The notes: generated by a model from the sequence alone, not told the origin. DNA of 64,000 nucleotides from Propioniciclava coleopterorum (GCF_011393335.1 NZ_CP049865.1:434001-498000), one strand, 5' to 3'; numbered from the stretch's first letter, positions 17,925 through 28,859 are shown. Numbers and translations: made by a program.

Positions 17925-18487
17925 TCAGGCGTCGCGGTGCAGCGCGTCGAGCAGCGACTCCAGGACCAGGCCCAGCCAGTCGTACAGGTCCACGATCTGG
18001 CTGCGCGGGTCGCGGGGCGACAGCGCCTCCAGGTCGGCGTGATCGGTGTCGGTCTCGATGCCGAGGCGGACCGCGAGGCTCAGCCGAACCCCGTTGAACA
18101 CCCTCAGCCACGCCTCGGCCGCGTCCGCCGGCACGACGAGTTCCCCGCCGTCCTCCCCGACGTCGCCCAGCACGGCCAGCACCGCGTCCGAGTCGGCGAT
18201 CCGATCCCGGCGCAGCGCCTCCTGGCTGAAACGGTGGTGCTCCCCTGCGGCCCCGGCGTCCTCGTAGGCGTCGGGGAACAGCCGGGCGATCACCGGGTCG
18301 GACCGGTCGAGCTCGACGCCGGGCTCGAACTCGCTCTCCCACTGGGCGAACGGGTCGCTCGACTGCGCCCGGGGGCGCGGCCGCCCAGGAGTTCGGCGAC
18401 CTGCCCGACCAGGGAGATCATCAGGGCCGCCTCGAAGCCGTCCACGTGCGCGACGAGGTCCTCGCCCCGCCTGCTGAAGGGGATCAC
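17925..18487 (-). CDS. DUF2017 family protein (one frame break)
   Basis: A protein of about 187 residues of unknown function, typically encoded after clpS in actinobacteria. The N-terminal part [35 protein letters not shown] is in one frame. The rest ([61 protein letters not shown]) is in another. Adding one base in the C/G runs at 18368-18375 joins them. Its GTG start overlaps the clpS stop. The order ClpS-DUF2017 near pncB matches the arrangement known from mycobacteria. Confidence 0.88.
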
Positions 18488-18795
18488 TCCGACTTCTCCA
18501 GGGTGGCCCACAGGCCGTAGGCGTGCAGTGCGTTCACGTGCTGCTCCATCTCCTCCCGCGTGCCGGACGCGACGACGGCGCGGCCCTCGTGGTGCACGGC
18601 GAGCATCAGCCGTTCGGCCTTGGGCCGGGCGAACTTGAAGTAGGTCACGAAGACGTGGGTGACGTAGCTCATCAGGTTGACCGGGTCGTCCCAGACGATC
18701 GTCACCCAGGGGGTCACCTCCTGGGCGGTCGCCGCGGGACGGTCGGCGACCGTGGTTCCACCCGCGGGGGTGGCCAGCTCCTTCGGCGTGGACAT
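18484..18795 (-). CDS. clpS: ATP-dependent Clp protease adaptor ClpS
   Basis: A 103-residue N-end-rule adaptor that delivers substrates to ClpC/ClpA. After a flexible 27-residue tail, the core reads [25 protein letters not shown]...[41 protein letters not shown]. It includes the DDPVN motif and the hydrophobic pocket residues typical of actinobacterial ClpS. The ATG follows CAGAAT by six bases, a leaderless arrangement. Confidence 0.97.
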   Translation of the reverse strand: MSTPKELATPAGGTTVADRPAATAQEVTPWVTIVWDDPVNLMSYVTHVFVTYFKFARPKAERLMLAVHHEGRAVVASGTREEMEQHVNALHAYGLWATLEKSE

Positions 18796-18859
18796 GCTTT
18801 CATTCTGTCACGCGCCCCCGACGCCCCCGGATCCGGGCCGAACGGGACGGCTCGGGCGC

Positions 18860-19705
18860 TCAGCGGGCGTGCAGGTCGAGTTGCTGGGCCAGCACGCCGC
18901 CGAACCGGTCGTCGAGGTCGTGACCCAGACCGGGCACCCACTCGTACGTCGTGGGGAACCCGGCCGCGCTGTAGTAGGCCACGCCGGCCTTGGCGCCGTG
19001 CACCTCGTCACCGAGCGCGTCGTAGCCGTCGTCGGAACGCCGGCCGTCGTCCCGGGCGCCGGTGTACCAGTGCATGGGGAACCGGGGCTTGAGCGCATCG
19101 GGGAAGGCGCGCGACGCCACGTCGTAGGGGCGACCGCCGCCCGCGAACATGACCGCTCCCCCGCCGGTCAGGGTGCGCGCGTGCAGCGGCAGGTAGAACT
19201 GGGTGATGAACTGGCTGCCGCCGGAGTACCCGACGAGCCAGGTGTTGTCCGCGGCCCCCGGGTAGCGCTCCCGCATCGTGGCGATCAGCTCGTCGGCGAA
19301 GGTGGCGTTGCGCTCGCCCTCCTCCCACCACGTGGTCTCCCCGGAGCGGTCCGGCGACAGGACGGGCACCACGATGTAGCCGCGGCTGCGCGCCTCCGCC
19401 ACGATGCCGGCGGACCCGCCGAAGGAGTAGCTGCTGGTCGGGTGGGTGAACTCGTACGCGCCGTCGCCGTGGAACTGGAAGACGATCCCGATGGCGGTCT
19501 CGTGGGTCAGGCCGGCCGCGTAGAGGTGGTAGGTGGAGGACAGCCCGTTCGAGGCGGTGAAGGTCTGGTTGGTGCGGTCCGCGAACGTGCCCCCACCCCC
19601 GGTGAACAGCTGCCAGGGGCGCCACCAGGTGAACCCGATCGCCGCCACCATCGTGAGCGCGACGGCGCCGAACAGCACGGGGACGTGTCGTCTCCTGCGC
19701 GCCAT
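18860..19705 (-). CDS. Secreted or membrane-anchored alpha/beta hydrolase (esterase-like)
   Basis: A 281-residue protein with an N-terminal signal anchor: RRRRH, then VPVLFGAVALTMVAAIGFTWW. An alpha/beta hydrolase domain follows, with the nucleophile elbow WLVGYSGGSQF, an oxyanion-type strand FQFHGDGAYEF and a late GLGHDLDDRF carrying the likely catalytic His. The substrate is unknown; feruloyl-esterase or depolymerase-like enzymes are possible relatives. It stands alone between clpS and the divergent pncB. Confidence 0.75.
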   Translation of the reverse strand: MARRRRHVPVLFGAVALTMVAAIGFTWWRPWQLFTGGGGTFADRTNQTFTASNGLSSTYHLYAAGLTHETAIGIVFQFHGDGAYEFTHPTSSYSFGGSAGIVAEARSRGYIVVPVLSPDRSGETTWWEEGERNATFADELIATMRERYPGAADNTWLVGYSGGSQFITQFYLPLHARTLTGGGAVMFAGGGRPYDVASRAFPDALKPRFPMHWYTGARDDGRRSDDGYDALGDEVHGAKAGVAYYSAAGFPTTYEWVPGLGHDLDDRFGGVLAQQLDLHAR

Positions 19706-19851
19706 CGGGCGGTCCTCCTTCGCATCCGGGCCTCCCTGTCGGACGCCGGCGCGCCGCGGGAGGGCGTTCCACAGTCTGCCACCCGCACCTGTGCGTCCGG
19801 GTCGCGGTCGTTGATGTGCCGCACCGGACGCCGCGTCACTAAACTCGCGCC

Positions 19852-21194
19852 ATGCTGCAGACGACGGCCCTGTTGACCGACCACTACGAGCTGACCATGG
19901 TCCGCGCCGCCCTCGGCTCGGGCACCGCGTTCCGGCGCTCGGTCTTCGAGCTCTTCCCGCGTCGGCTTCCCGAGGGCCGCCGCTACGGGGTGGTCGCCGG
20001 CACCGGACGCGCGCTCGACGCCCTGGAGAACTTCCGCTTCGACGACGAGACGGTCAGCTTCCTGCGCGAGCACGACGTCGTGAACGACGAGCTGGCGGCC
20101 TGGCTGGCCGACTACCGGTTCACCGGCGACATCTGGGGCTACCCCGACGGTGAGCTCTACTTCCCGGGCTCCCCGATCATGGTCGTGGAGGGCACGTTCG
20201 CCGAGGCGTGCATCCTCGAGACGGTGCTGCTGTCGATCTTCAACTACGACTCGGCCGTCGCGTCCGCCGCGTCCCGGATGACCGCCATGGCCGGGCATCG
20301 GCCCTGCATCGAGATGGGCTCGCGGCGCACCAACGAGTGGGCGGCGGTCGCCGCCGCGCGCGCCGCCTACATCGCGGGCTTCGGCTCGACCTCGAACCTC
20401 GAGGCGGGCCGGCGCTACGGCGTCCCGACCGCCGGGACGGCCGCGCACAGCTTCACCCTCCTGCACGACACCGAGGAGGACGCCTTCCGCTCCCAGATCG
20501 CCGCCCTGGGGCCGAACACCACGCTGCTGGTGGACACCTACGACGTCGCCGAGGCCGTCCGCAAGGGCGTCGAACTCACCAACGGACGCCTCGGGGCCGT
20601 CCGGCTCGACTCGGGCGACCTGCTCACCCAGGCGGTGGACGTCCGCAAGCTGCTGGACTCCCTCGGCGCGGTCAACACCAGGATCATCGTCACCTCCGAC
20701 CTGGACGAGTACCAGATCGCCGCGCTGCGGGCCGCGCCCGTGAACGGCTACGGCGTCGGCACCTCGCTCGTCACCGGGTCGGGCGCCCCCACCTGCGGCT
20801 TCGTCTACAAGCTGGTCTCGCGAGCGGAGTCCGACGACCCCGACGCGCCGCTGCTGCCCGTGGCCAAGAAGTCGCTGAACAAGAGCTCCATCGGCGGCCG
20901 CAAGTTCGCGCTGCGCCGCCTCAACGACGCCGGGATCGCGGAGGCCGAGGTGATCGGCGTCGGCGCACCCCCGAGGGCGACACCAACGACCGGCCGCTGC
21001 TGACGCACCTGGTCTCCGGCGGCGAGATCGTCGGGCGCGAGTCGCTGGAGGCCGCCCGCGAGCGGCACGCGGCGTCCCGTGGCGAACTGCCCAGCGAGGC
21101 GTTCAAGATGAGCAAGGGTTACCCCGCCATCGTCACCATCATGCTGGACGCCGAGGGCGACCAGACCTTCAACCCCTACGCCCCGGAGGGCTGA
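19852..21194 (+). CDS. pncB: Nicotinate phosphoribosyltransferase (one frame break)
   Basis: This enzyme converts nicotinate and PRPP to nicotinate mononucleotide in NAD salvage. Key segments are LLTDHYELTMVRAAL at the N-terminus, SRMTAMAGHRPCIEMGSRRTNEWAA, GTAAHSFTLLHD, VRLDSGDLLTQAVDVRKLLD and IIVTSDLDEYQI. The first frame ends at 21003. The C-terminal GDTNDRPLLTHLVSGGEIVGRE...SEAFKMSKGYPAIVT is in another frame, rejoined by adding one C to the run 20968-20972. The ATG follows TAAACT by six bases (leaderless). It overlaps no other gene but is followed after three bases by pncA. Confidence 0.93.
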
Positions 21195-21197
21195 GTG

Positions 21198-21761
21198 ATG
21201 ACCGGAAAGCGCGCGCTGATCGTCGTCGACGTGCAGAACGACTTCTGCGAGGGTGGCTCGCTCGCCGTGGCCGGCGGCGCCGCCGTCGCCGCCGACGTGG
21301 CGACCCTGCTCGCCTCCGACCACGGCTACGACGTGGTGCTGGCGACCCGCGACCACCACATCGACCCCGGGCCGCACTTCTCGGATCACCCCGACTACGT
21401 CGAGTCCTGGCCGCCGCACTGCGTCGCCGGGACGCCGGGCGCCGCCTTCCACCCGAACCTGGGCGAGCCCGCGTTCGACGCGGTGTTCGACAAGGGCGAC
21501 TACGAGGCGGCCTACTCCGGGTTCGAGGGGTCGGACCGCGTGAGCGGCACCGGGCTGACCGGCTACCTGCGGGGCGCGGGCGTCACCGACGTGGACGTGT
21601 GCGGCATCGCCACCGACTACTGCGTCCGGGCCACGGCGCTGGACGCCGCCCGCGAGGGGTTCGCGACCGTCGTGCTGCTCGACCTGACCGCCGCCGTCTC
21701 CCCCGACGGCGTCCCCGCGACCGTCGCGGAGTGGGAGCAGGCGGGCGTCGGCGTCCGCTGA
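21198..21761 (+). CDS. pncA: Nicotinamidase (PncA-type isochorismatase-like hydrolase)
   Basis: A 187-residue enzyme that deamidates nicotinamide to nicotinate, the substrate of PncB just upstream. The catalytic Asp is in VVDVQNDFCEGGSL, metal ligands in DHHIDPGPHFS with a WPPHCV segment, and the nucleophilic Cys in VCGIATDYCVRATALDA. GGAGG eight bases upstream favours the ATG over the GTG three bases earlier. Family members also hydrolyse pyrazinamide. The two genes form a compact NAD salvage operon. Confidence 0.95.
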   Translation: MTGKRALIVVDVQNDFCEGGSLAVAGGAAVAADVATLLASDHGYDVVLATRDHHIDPGPHFSDHPDYVESWPPHCVAGTPGAAFHPNLGEPAFDAVFDKGDYEAAYSGFEGSDRVSGTGLTGYLRGAGVTDVDVCGIATDYCVRATALDAAREGFATVVLLDLTAAVSPDGVPATVAEWEQAGVGVR

Positions 21762-21785
21762 CGCGCGGCGCTGGGCGGCCGCGGC

Positions 21786-23933
21786 TCAGCGGCGCCCGAC
21801 CGACTCCACGCCGAAGCCGTTCATGACGGCGGCCAGCTTGGCCGCGCGCGCGGAGACGTAGACATCCTCGAGGGTGATCGGCTCGCCGTCGGGCCCCGAC
21901 AGCGGGACGCGCCAGTTGGGGTACTCGTCGACGGTGCCCGGCTGGTTCTGGGTGCGGTGGTCGCCCACGGCGTCGGTGAGCGCCGCGTTCAGCACCCGGG
22001 CGGGCGAGGCCACGATCCAGCGGTGCATCGCGAGCACCTGCTCGTCGATGTCCTCGGCGTGCTCGGGCGCGAGGAAGCCGCGCGCGATCAACGCCTCGCG
22101 CCAGGTCGCGAAGGTCCGTTCGGCGAGTGCCGTCTCCTCCGCGATCCCCTCGGTGAGCAGGCCGAGCCGGTCCTGCAGCTTGATGTGGTCCATCGCCAGG
22201 TACCCGGCGGTGGGCGGCATGTCGTGGGTCGTCACCGACGCCATCGCGTACTCGCGGTACCCCTCGGGCGGCACCGGCCGCTCGTCCCCGCCCATCTCGA
22301 ACCAGGCCACCGACGTGCCGAGCACGCCGCGGTCGCGCAGGTAGTCGCGCACCCAGGGCTCGACCGTGCCCAGGTCCTCCCCGACGACGAGCGCGCCGGC
22401 GCGCTGCGCCTCGAGCATGAGGATGCCGACCATCGCGTCGTGGTTGTAGCGGACGTAGGCGCCCTTGGTCGGGGCCATGCCCCGCGGGATCCACCACAGC
22501 CGGAACAGGCCCATGATGTGGTCGACCCGGATGCCGCCGGAGTGCCGCAGGATCCCCTTCACCATGGCGCGGAACGGCTGGTAGGACAGCTCCTCGAGCC
22601 GGTCGGGCCGCCACGGGGCCTGCCCCCAGTCCTGGCCCAGCTGGTTGTAGTGGTCGGGGGGCGCGCCGACGCCGATGCCCTGGGCGAAGGCGTCGCCCAG
22701 CACCCAGGCCTCCGCGCTGGAGCCGCTGACGCCGACGGCCAGGTCGTTCATGATGCCGACCCGCATGTTGGCCGCCCGCGCCGCGGACTGCGCCTCCCGG
22801 AGCTGGTTGTCGGCCACCCACTGAAGCCACACGTAGAAGTCGATCTCGCGGGCGTTCTTCGCCGCGAAGGCGGACACGTCCGGCGAGCTGGGCCGCTGGT
22901 ACTCCACCGGCCAGTCGCGCCAGTTCGTGCCGAACTCCCCCACCAGCGCGCACCAGGTGGCGAACTGCGACAGCATGCGGCCCTCGCCGCGCACGAAGTT
23001 CTCCTTGGCCATGGTGCGGACCTCGGTCAGCCCCTGGTCGTAGACGATCCGCAGCGCGTCCAGCTTGGCCTCCCAGATCGGGTCGCGCTCGATCTGGTCC
23101 GACGGCGCGAGGAACCGGGAGAGCTCGCGGTGCAGCTTGTCGATGCGGGCGCGCTTGTGCTCGGGCAGCGTGGCGTACTCGGGGATCAGCTCGGGCCGGA
23201 TGTAGAGCGGGTTGACGTAGCGGCGGCTGCTGGGCAGGTACGGGGACGGCTCCAGCGGCGGCACCGGTTGGGCGGCGTGCAGCGGGTTGACCAGCAGGTA
23301 GTCGGCGAAGTGCTGCGTGCCCGACCAGGTGGCGAGGTCCGCCAGGTCGGCCAGGTCGCCCATGCCCCACGATTCCTGCGAGCGGACGCTGTAGAGCTGG
23401 GTCGCGTACCCCCAGATCCGGTGCCCGTCCATGGACGCCGGGAAGCCCAGGAAGGCGGGCGTGACCACCAGGGTCGCCTCCGCGTCGCCCGCCTCGGACT
23501 CCAGGTGGACGCGGTGGTAGCCCAGCGGCAGGTCCCCGGGCAGTTCGAAGGTGGCCTCGCCGGTCCAGACGCCGTCCACGTCCCGGTCCGCGACCTCGTT
23601 GTCCACCTGGACCGCCTCGCGGCGGCCGCCCTCCTCCAGCCGGATGTGGACGGCCGCGGGCGTGCCGCCGGGCACGTGGACGCCCAGGCGCAGCGGGGTG
23701 CCCTGCCGCATCACGGTGCAGGCGGGCAGTCCCCGGCGCCACGGGCGCAGCTCGCGCTCGGTCAGCGCGTCCTGCGCGCCGGCGTCGGTGGTCGCGTCCA
23801 CGCCCATGCCGGCGAGGATGCCGATCACCGTGGCGTCGTCGACGTGGGTGAGGCGTCCCTTCCAGTCCCAGAACTCGGTGGAGATACCGAAGGCGTCCGC
23901 CAAGCGCGCGAGGACCGGGTTCGTCAGGGGCAT
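21786..23933 (-). CDS. malQ: 4-alpha-glucanotransferase (amylomaltase)
   Basis: A GH77 enzyme of about 715 residues that transfers maltodextrin segments in glycogen and maltose metabolism. It has the actinobacterial N-terminal beta-domain extension. The catalytic segments include WGMGDLADLADLATWSG, GIRVDHIMGLFRLWWIP (nucleophile Asp), LVVGEDLGTVEPWVRDYL (acid/base Glu) and SVTTHDMPPTAGYL. I use the ATG at 23933; a GTG two codons earlier is equally possible. It is downstream of a MarR gene by about 50 bases, but there is no obvious functional link. Confidence 0.96.
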   Translation of the reverse strand: MPLTNPVLARLADAFGISTEFWDWKGRLTHVDDATVIGILAGMGVDATTDAGAQDALTERELRPWRRGLPACTVMRQGTPLRLGVHVPGGTPAAVHIRLEEGGRREAVQVDNEVADRDVDGVWTGEATFELPGDLPLGYHRVHLESEAGDAEATLVVTPAFLGFPASMDGHRIWGYATQLYSVRSQESWGMGDLADLADLATWSGTQHFADYLLVNPLHAAQPVPPLEPSPYLPSSRRYVNPLYIRPELIPEYATLPEHKRARIDKLHRELSRFLAPSDQIERDPIWEAKLDALRIVYDQGLTEVRTMAKENFVRGEGRMLSQFATWCALVGEFGTNWRDWPVEYQRPSSPDVSAFAAKNAREIDFYVWLQWVADNQLREAQSAARAANMRVGIMNDLAVGVSGSSAEAWVLGDAFAQGIGVGAPPDHYNQLGQDWGQAPWRPDRLEELSYQPFRAMVKGILRHSGGIRVDHIMGLFRLWWIPRGMAPTKGAYVRYNHDAMVGILMLEAQRAGALVVGEDLGTVEPWVRDYLRDRGVLGTSVAWFEMGGDERPVPPEGYREYAMASVTTHDMPPTAGYLAMDHIKLQDRLGLLTEGIAEETALAERTFATWREALIARGFLAPEHAEDIDEQVLAMHRWIVASPARVLNAALTDAVGDHRTQNQPGTVDEYPNWRVPLSGPDGEPITLEDVYVSARAAKLAAVMNGFGVESVGRR

Positions 23934-23982
23934 GGCCACGAGATTACCGGGAAGCGGTGCCGCACGGCGCGCACCTGCGCCC

Positions 23983-24480
23983 TCAGCCCTCGGCGGTCTC
24001 GAACGGCAGGACGAGCCGCCGCAGCAGGCCGGCGATGAGTTCGCGCTCCGCGGCGTCCAGGTCGTCGAGGATCAGCCGCTCGCGCGCCACCAGGTCGCCG
24101 AGCGCGGCCTCCACGACGGCGCGTCCGGGCGGCAGCAGCCGCACCCGGACGCCGCGGCGGTCGCGGGGGTCGGGCGCGCGCTCCACGAGGCCGCGTTCGG
24201 CGAGCCGGTCGATGCGGTTGGTCATGGTGCCCGACGTGGACAGCGTCTGCTGGATGAGCTGGCCGGGCGAGAGCTCGTACGGGGGGCCCTCGCGGCGCAG
24301 CGCGGCGAGCACGTCGAACTCCCACAGGTCCAGGTTGTGCACGGCGAACGCCTCGCGGCGGGCGAGATCGAGGTGCCGCGACAGGCGGCTGACCCGCGAC
24401 AGCACGGCGAGCGGGCTGACGTCCAGATCGGGCACCTCGTGGGTCCACGCCACCAGGATGCGGTCCACCTCGTCGTCCAC
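23983..24480 (-). CDS. MarR family transcriptional regulator
   Basis: A 165-residue winged-helix regulator. The DNA-binding region reads LWEFDVLAALRREGPPYELSPGQLIQQTLSTSGTMTNRIDRLAERGLVERAPDPRDRRGVRVRLLPPG, the classic MarR wing with the DxR motif, flanked by dimerisation helices. The GTG start has GAGAGGAGG upstream. It lies 53 bases downstream of an MFS exporter gene on the same strand. MarR proteins commonly control such pumps, so autoregulation with the pump is plausible. Confidence 0.93.
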   Translation of the reverse strand: MDDEVDRILVAWTHEVPDLDVSPLAVLSRVSRLSRHLDLARREAFAVHNLDLWEFDVLAALRREGPPYELSPGQLIQQTLSTSGTMTNRIDRLAERGLVERAPDPRDRRGVRVRLLPPGRAVVEAALGDLVARERLILDDLDAAERELIAGLLRRLVLPFETAEG

Positions 24481-24533
24481 GGCTGCCTCCTCTCGCCGAC
24501 GGTGCGCAAGCAGACTCTAGACCAACGCGAGCA

Positions 24534-25886
24534 TCACACCGTCAGCGAGTGGTTCTCCACGAAACCGATGCGCTTGGACGCCGCGATCGCCAGCAGCGCG
24601 ACGGCCGCGAGCAGCGTCATCTGGGTGCCGAACGTCACCTGGGTGGCGGCGATCGGGTTGAGCGCCGCGAACACCGTGCCGGCGATCCCGACGAACAGCG
24701 CGTTGCCCGCGGTCTCGCCCACCTGCAGCGAGCCGGTGTTGCGGCCCAGCTCTGCCTCCGAGGAGAGCTGCATCGTCGCGAGGTTCGTCGAGGCGGACTG
24801 CAGCCCCATGCCCAGTCCGCAGGTCGCGAACCCGACCGTGGTGAGGAGGAGGTCGGACGCCGGCACCCAGGCGGCGACGGCCACCAGCGCCGCGCCGGAG
24901 GCGACGCTGACGGCCCCGGCGACGATGATCTGGTCGCGGGAGAGCCGCAGCCAGGGGCGGGCCTGCAGCCACGACCCGAGCATCCAGCCCACCGACGCCA
25001 GCGTGATGACCAGCCCGGCGCGCAGCAGCGGCGTGCCGCGCGTGGTGAGCATCAGGGGCAGGAACGACTGCACCCCGAAGAAGGTGCCCGAGGTCAGCAG
25101 CCGCACCATCACGACCGCCGACAGCCCGGGGGCGGCCGGCGAGTATCCCCGCGGCATCAGCCGGCGCCAGTTGAGCACCAGGAGCGCCAGGCCGACGACG
25201 AGCCACACCAGCGACAGCCACTCGAGCCGCTGCCCGGCGGCCTGCAGCAGGGCCAGGCCGATCGCCACGGCGGCGGCGGCGTGCAGCGGCACCGGGTCGC
25301 CGGGGGCGTCGGCGTCCGTGCGGGGCGGCAGCTGCCGCAGCCCCGAGGCCATGAACGCCAGCCCCAGCCCGACGAACGGGAGGATCAGCCAGAAGACCCA
25401 GTGCCAGGACAGGTGCTCGGTCACCCAGGCGGCGATGCCGGGGCCCACGAACGAGGGCATCATCCAGCAGGCCGAGTACCACGTCATGATCCGCGCGCGT
25501 TCGGCCGGGTCGAAGGCCCGGGCGGTGACGACCATCAGGCACAGGTTGACCGCGCCGCCGCCCAGCCCCTGGATGAACCGCCCCACGAGCAGGATCAGCA
25601 TGGTCGGCGCCAGCGCGGCGACCACCACCCCGACCGCGAAGAGCCCCAGCCCCACGAGCAGCGGCCGGACGGGGCCGGTGCGGTCGGCGACGCGCCCGGC
25701 GGCGGCGATCGCGAACAACTGAGGGATCATCACCGCGGAGAACGCCCAGGCGTACAGCTCCTGGTCGCCCAGGTCGGCCGCGGCGGCGGGCATCGCGGTC
25801 ACGACGGCCATGCCCTCGAAGGCGACCGCCGTGACGCAGACGAGCAGCCCGAGGGTCAGGCCGCGGCGAGATGGGGTCACGGTCAT
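24534..25886 (-). CDS. MFS transporter (drug-efflux type)
   Basis: A protein of about 450 residues with many hydrophobic segments. Helix 1 is LTLGLLVCVTAVAFEGMAVVTAMPAAAADL, loop 2-3 contains GRVADRTGPVRPLLVGL, helix 4 RFIQGLGGGAVNLCLMVV and a GPGIAAWVTEHLSWHWVFWLILP motif-C region, as in EmrB-like exporters. I prefer the ATG at 25886 over the upstream GTGs. It is followed by a MarR gene, and together they look like a regulated efflux unit. Confidence 0.88.
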   Translation of the reverse strand: MTVTPSRRGLTLGLLVCVTAVAFEGMAVVTAMPAAAADLGDQELYAWAFSAVMIPQLFAIAAAGRVADRTGPVRPLLVGLGLFAVGVVVAALAPTMLILLVGRFIQGLGGGAVNLCLMVVTARAFDPAERARIMTWYSACWMMPSFVGPGIAAWVTEHLSWHWVFWLILPFVGLGLAFMASGLRQLPPRTDADAPGDPVPLHAAAAVAIGLALLQAAGQRLEWLSLVWLVVGLALLVLNWRRLMPRGYSPAAPGLSAVVMVRLLTSGTFFGVQSFLPLMLTTRGTPLLRAGLVITLASVGWMLGSWLQARPWLRLSRDQIIVAGAVSVASGAALVAVAAWVPASDLLLTTVGFATCGLGMGLQSASTNLATMQLSSEAELGRNTGSLQVGETAGNALFVGIAGTVFAALNPIAATQVTFGTQMTLLAAVALLAIAASKRIGFVENHSLTV

Positions 25887-25921
25887 CCATTCCACCACCG
25901 GAACGGCTTAGGATGAAATGC

Positions 25922-26200
25922 ATGACCCAACTCACTCCGGCCCCAGGTTCGCAGACGGTCGTCGATGAGCGCACCGACCTCCGGCTCGACGAGGGCGATC
26001 ACGAACGGTTCAGCCACTTCGTCGCCAAGAACAAGCTCACCGAGGCCATGGTGATGGGCACCCCGGTGGTCGCGCTGTGCGGCAAGGTGTGGGTGCCGAG
26101 CCGCAACCCCGACAAGTTCCCGGTCTGCCCCGAGTGCAAGGAGATCTGGGAGAGCTTCCAGGGCGGCGGCGACAAGGACGGCGGCGGGCAGGACTCATGA
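25922..26200 (+). CDS. DUF3039 family protein
   Basis: A small conserved actinobacterial protein of about 92 residues with unknown role. The core HERFSHFVAKNKLTEAMVMGTPVVALCGKVWVPSRNPDKFPVCPECKEIWE contains three Cys, two in a C-P-x-C pair, suggesting metal binding. A TAGGAT hexamer ends seven bases before this ATG, which favours a leaderless start here rather than at the ATG nine bases earlier. It is divergent from the MFS gene and overlaps the next gene by ATGA. Confidence 0.85.
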   Translation: MTQLTPAPGSQTVVDERTDLRLDEGDHERFSHFVAKNKLTEAMVMGTPVVALCGKVWVPSRNPDKFPVCPECKEIWESFQGGGDKDGGGQDS

Positions 26201-26697
26201 CCACCACGCGGACGCTGGTCGTGATGCGACACGGCAAGTCGTCCTGGAAGACCAACGATCCCGACATCGCCCGGCCGCTCAACCCGCGGGGCACCCGCGA
26301 CGCCGTGGTGGCGGGGCAGATCCTCGCGCCGCTGGGCTTCGACCTGGCGCTGGTCTCCCCCGCCGCACGGGCGCAGCAGACCTGGCAGTGCCTCCAGATG
26401 GGCGGCGCGACCGCCCGGGAGGTGCGGACGCTGGACGCGCTGTACCACGCGTGGACGCCGCAGATCATCGCGGAGCTGAAGGGGCTGCCCGCCGGCGCGG
26501 CCCGCGTCCTGATGATCGGCCACGAGCCGACCCTCAGCGACGTGATCCTGACGCTGACGCCCCCCTCGGCGTCCCGGTCGGAGATCGAGGCCAAGTTCCC
26601 CACGAGCGCCATCGCCGTGTTGACCACCGAGCACCCCTGGGACGCCCTGGCCGAGGACGTCGCCACCCTCGCGGCCTACGAGGTGCCGCGGGGATGA
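26197..26697 (+). CDS. SixA-type histidine phosphatase
   Basis: A 166-residue phosphohistidine phosphatase-like member of branch 1. The catalytic motif is VVMRHGKSSW, followed by RPLNPRGTRDA, LVSPAARAQQTW and VLMIGHEPTLSDVI, in which the second His completes the active site. SixA enzymes remove phosphate from histidine-containing phosphotransfer proteins; the partner here is unknown. It is linked to both neighbours by ATGA overlaps, suggesting a three-gene unit with DUF3039 and the YgjV-like gene. Confidence 0.88.
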   Translation: MTTTRTLVVMRHGKSSWKTNDPDIARPLNPRGTRDAVVAGQILAPLGFDLALVSPAARAQQTWQCLQMGGATAREVRTLDALYHAWTPQIIAELKGLPAGAARVLMIGHEPTLSDVILTLTPPSASRSEIEAKFPTSAIAVLTTEHPWDALAEDVATLAAYEVPRG

Positions 26698-27299
26698 TCT
26701 GGTACGACGTCATCGGTTACGCGGGCGCGGCGTTCATCGTCACGTCGCTGGCGATGAGGTCCCGGGTGAAGATGCGCTGGCTGGGGATCATCGGCGCCCT
26801 GCTGCTCGCGGTCTACGGCGTCCTGATCGCCGCGTGGCCGGTCACCATCGCCAACCTGGTCTACGCCGTCATCAGCGTGACCCAACTGCGACGCGACCTG
26901 GGGGCCGGCACCGCGTTCAGCGCCGTCCCGCTCGACCCCGGGTCTCCCTTCCTCGCCGACTACCTGGGCGGCAACGCCGGCGAGATCGCCAACAGCCAGC
27001 CCGAGTACCACCCCAGCCCGCACGACACGTTCATCCGCCTCGTCAACCGCGACGGGCTGCCCGCGGGCATCCTCATCGGGGAGCCGGCGGGCAACGAACT
27101 GCTCATCAAGCTCGACTACGTGACGCCCGCCTACCGCGACAGCACGCAGGCGCGCTGGCTGTTCGGGCCGGGGCGGACGGTGTTCACCGAGGCGGGCTTC
27201 ACCCGGCTCGTGGCGAACGCGCACACCTCGGTGCACCGCAACTACCTCGAGCTGCTGGGCTTCCACCCCGAGGGCAACGCCTACGTGCTCGACCTGTGA
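26694..27299 (+). CDS. Membrane protein with YgjV-like N-terminus and GNAT-like C-terminus
   Basis: A 201-residue protein. Residues 1-66 hold about three membrane helices (YDVIGYAGAAFIVTSLAM, WLGIIGALLLAVYGVLIAA, TIANLVYAVISVTQL), in the pattern of YgjV-type proteins. The rest is soluble and looks like part of an acetyltransferase-type fold: ELLIKLDYVTPAYRD, FTEAGFTRLVANAHTSVHRNYLELLGF and a final NAYVLDL, the last resembling the GNAT C-terminal strand after the acetyl-CoA helix. No function can be assigned. It begins with an ATGA overlap with the SixA-like gene. Confidence 0.75.
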   Translation: MIWYDVIGYAGAAFIVTSLAMRSRVKMRWLGIIGALLLAVYGVLIAAWPVTIANLVYAVISVTQLRRDLGAGTAFSAVPLDPGSPFLADYLGGNAGEIANSQPEYHPSPHDTFIRLVNRDGLPAGILIGEPAGNELLIKLDYVTPAYRDSTQARWLFGPGRTVFTEAGFTRLVANAHTSVHRNYLELLGFHPEGNAYVLDL

Positions 27300-27308
27300 C
27301 GGCCCGCC

Positions 27309-28724
<1,416 letters not shown>

Positions 28725-28761
28725 GAGGCCCGAGCCTACCGGGGCCGGGGCACCGCCCCGG

Positions 28762-28778
28762 CAACCGCCCGGTTGACC
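28762..28778 (+). promoter_or_regulatory. Palindrome overlapping a -35-like hexamer before the WGR operon
   Basis: CAACCG-CC-CGGTTG is a perfect 6+2+6 palindrome whose right arm runs into TTGACC (28773-28778), a good -35 match 82 bases before the first WGR gene. A matching -10 is not clear. It may be the operator of the operon, or may act on ahcY, whose start is 38 bases away. Confidence 0.35.
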
Positions 28779-28859
28779 GCGCATGGCGGCGTTCGGGATC
28801 GTTGTGCCGCAGCGTCGTCGGCCCCACCCACGGCCGCGCTGCCACCACGAAGGGACGCC

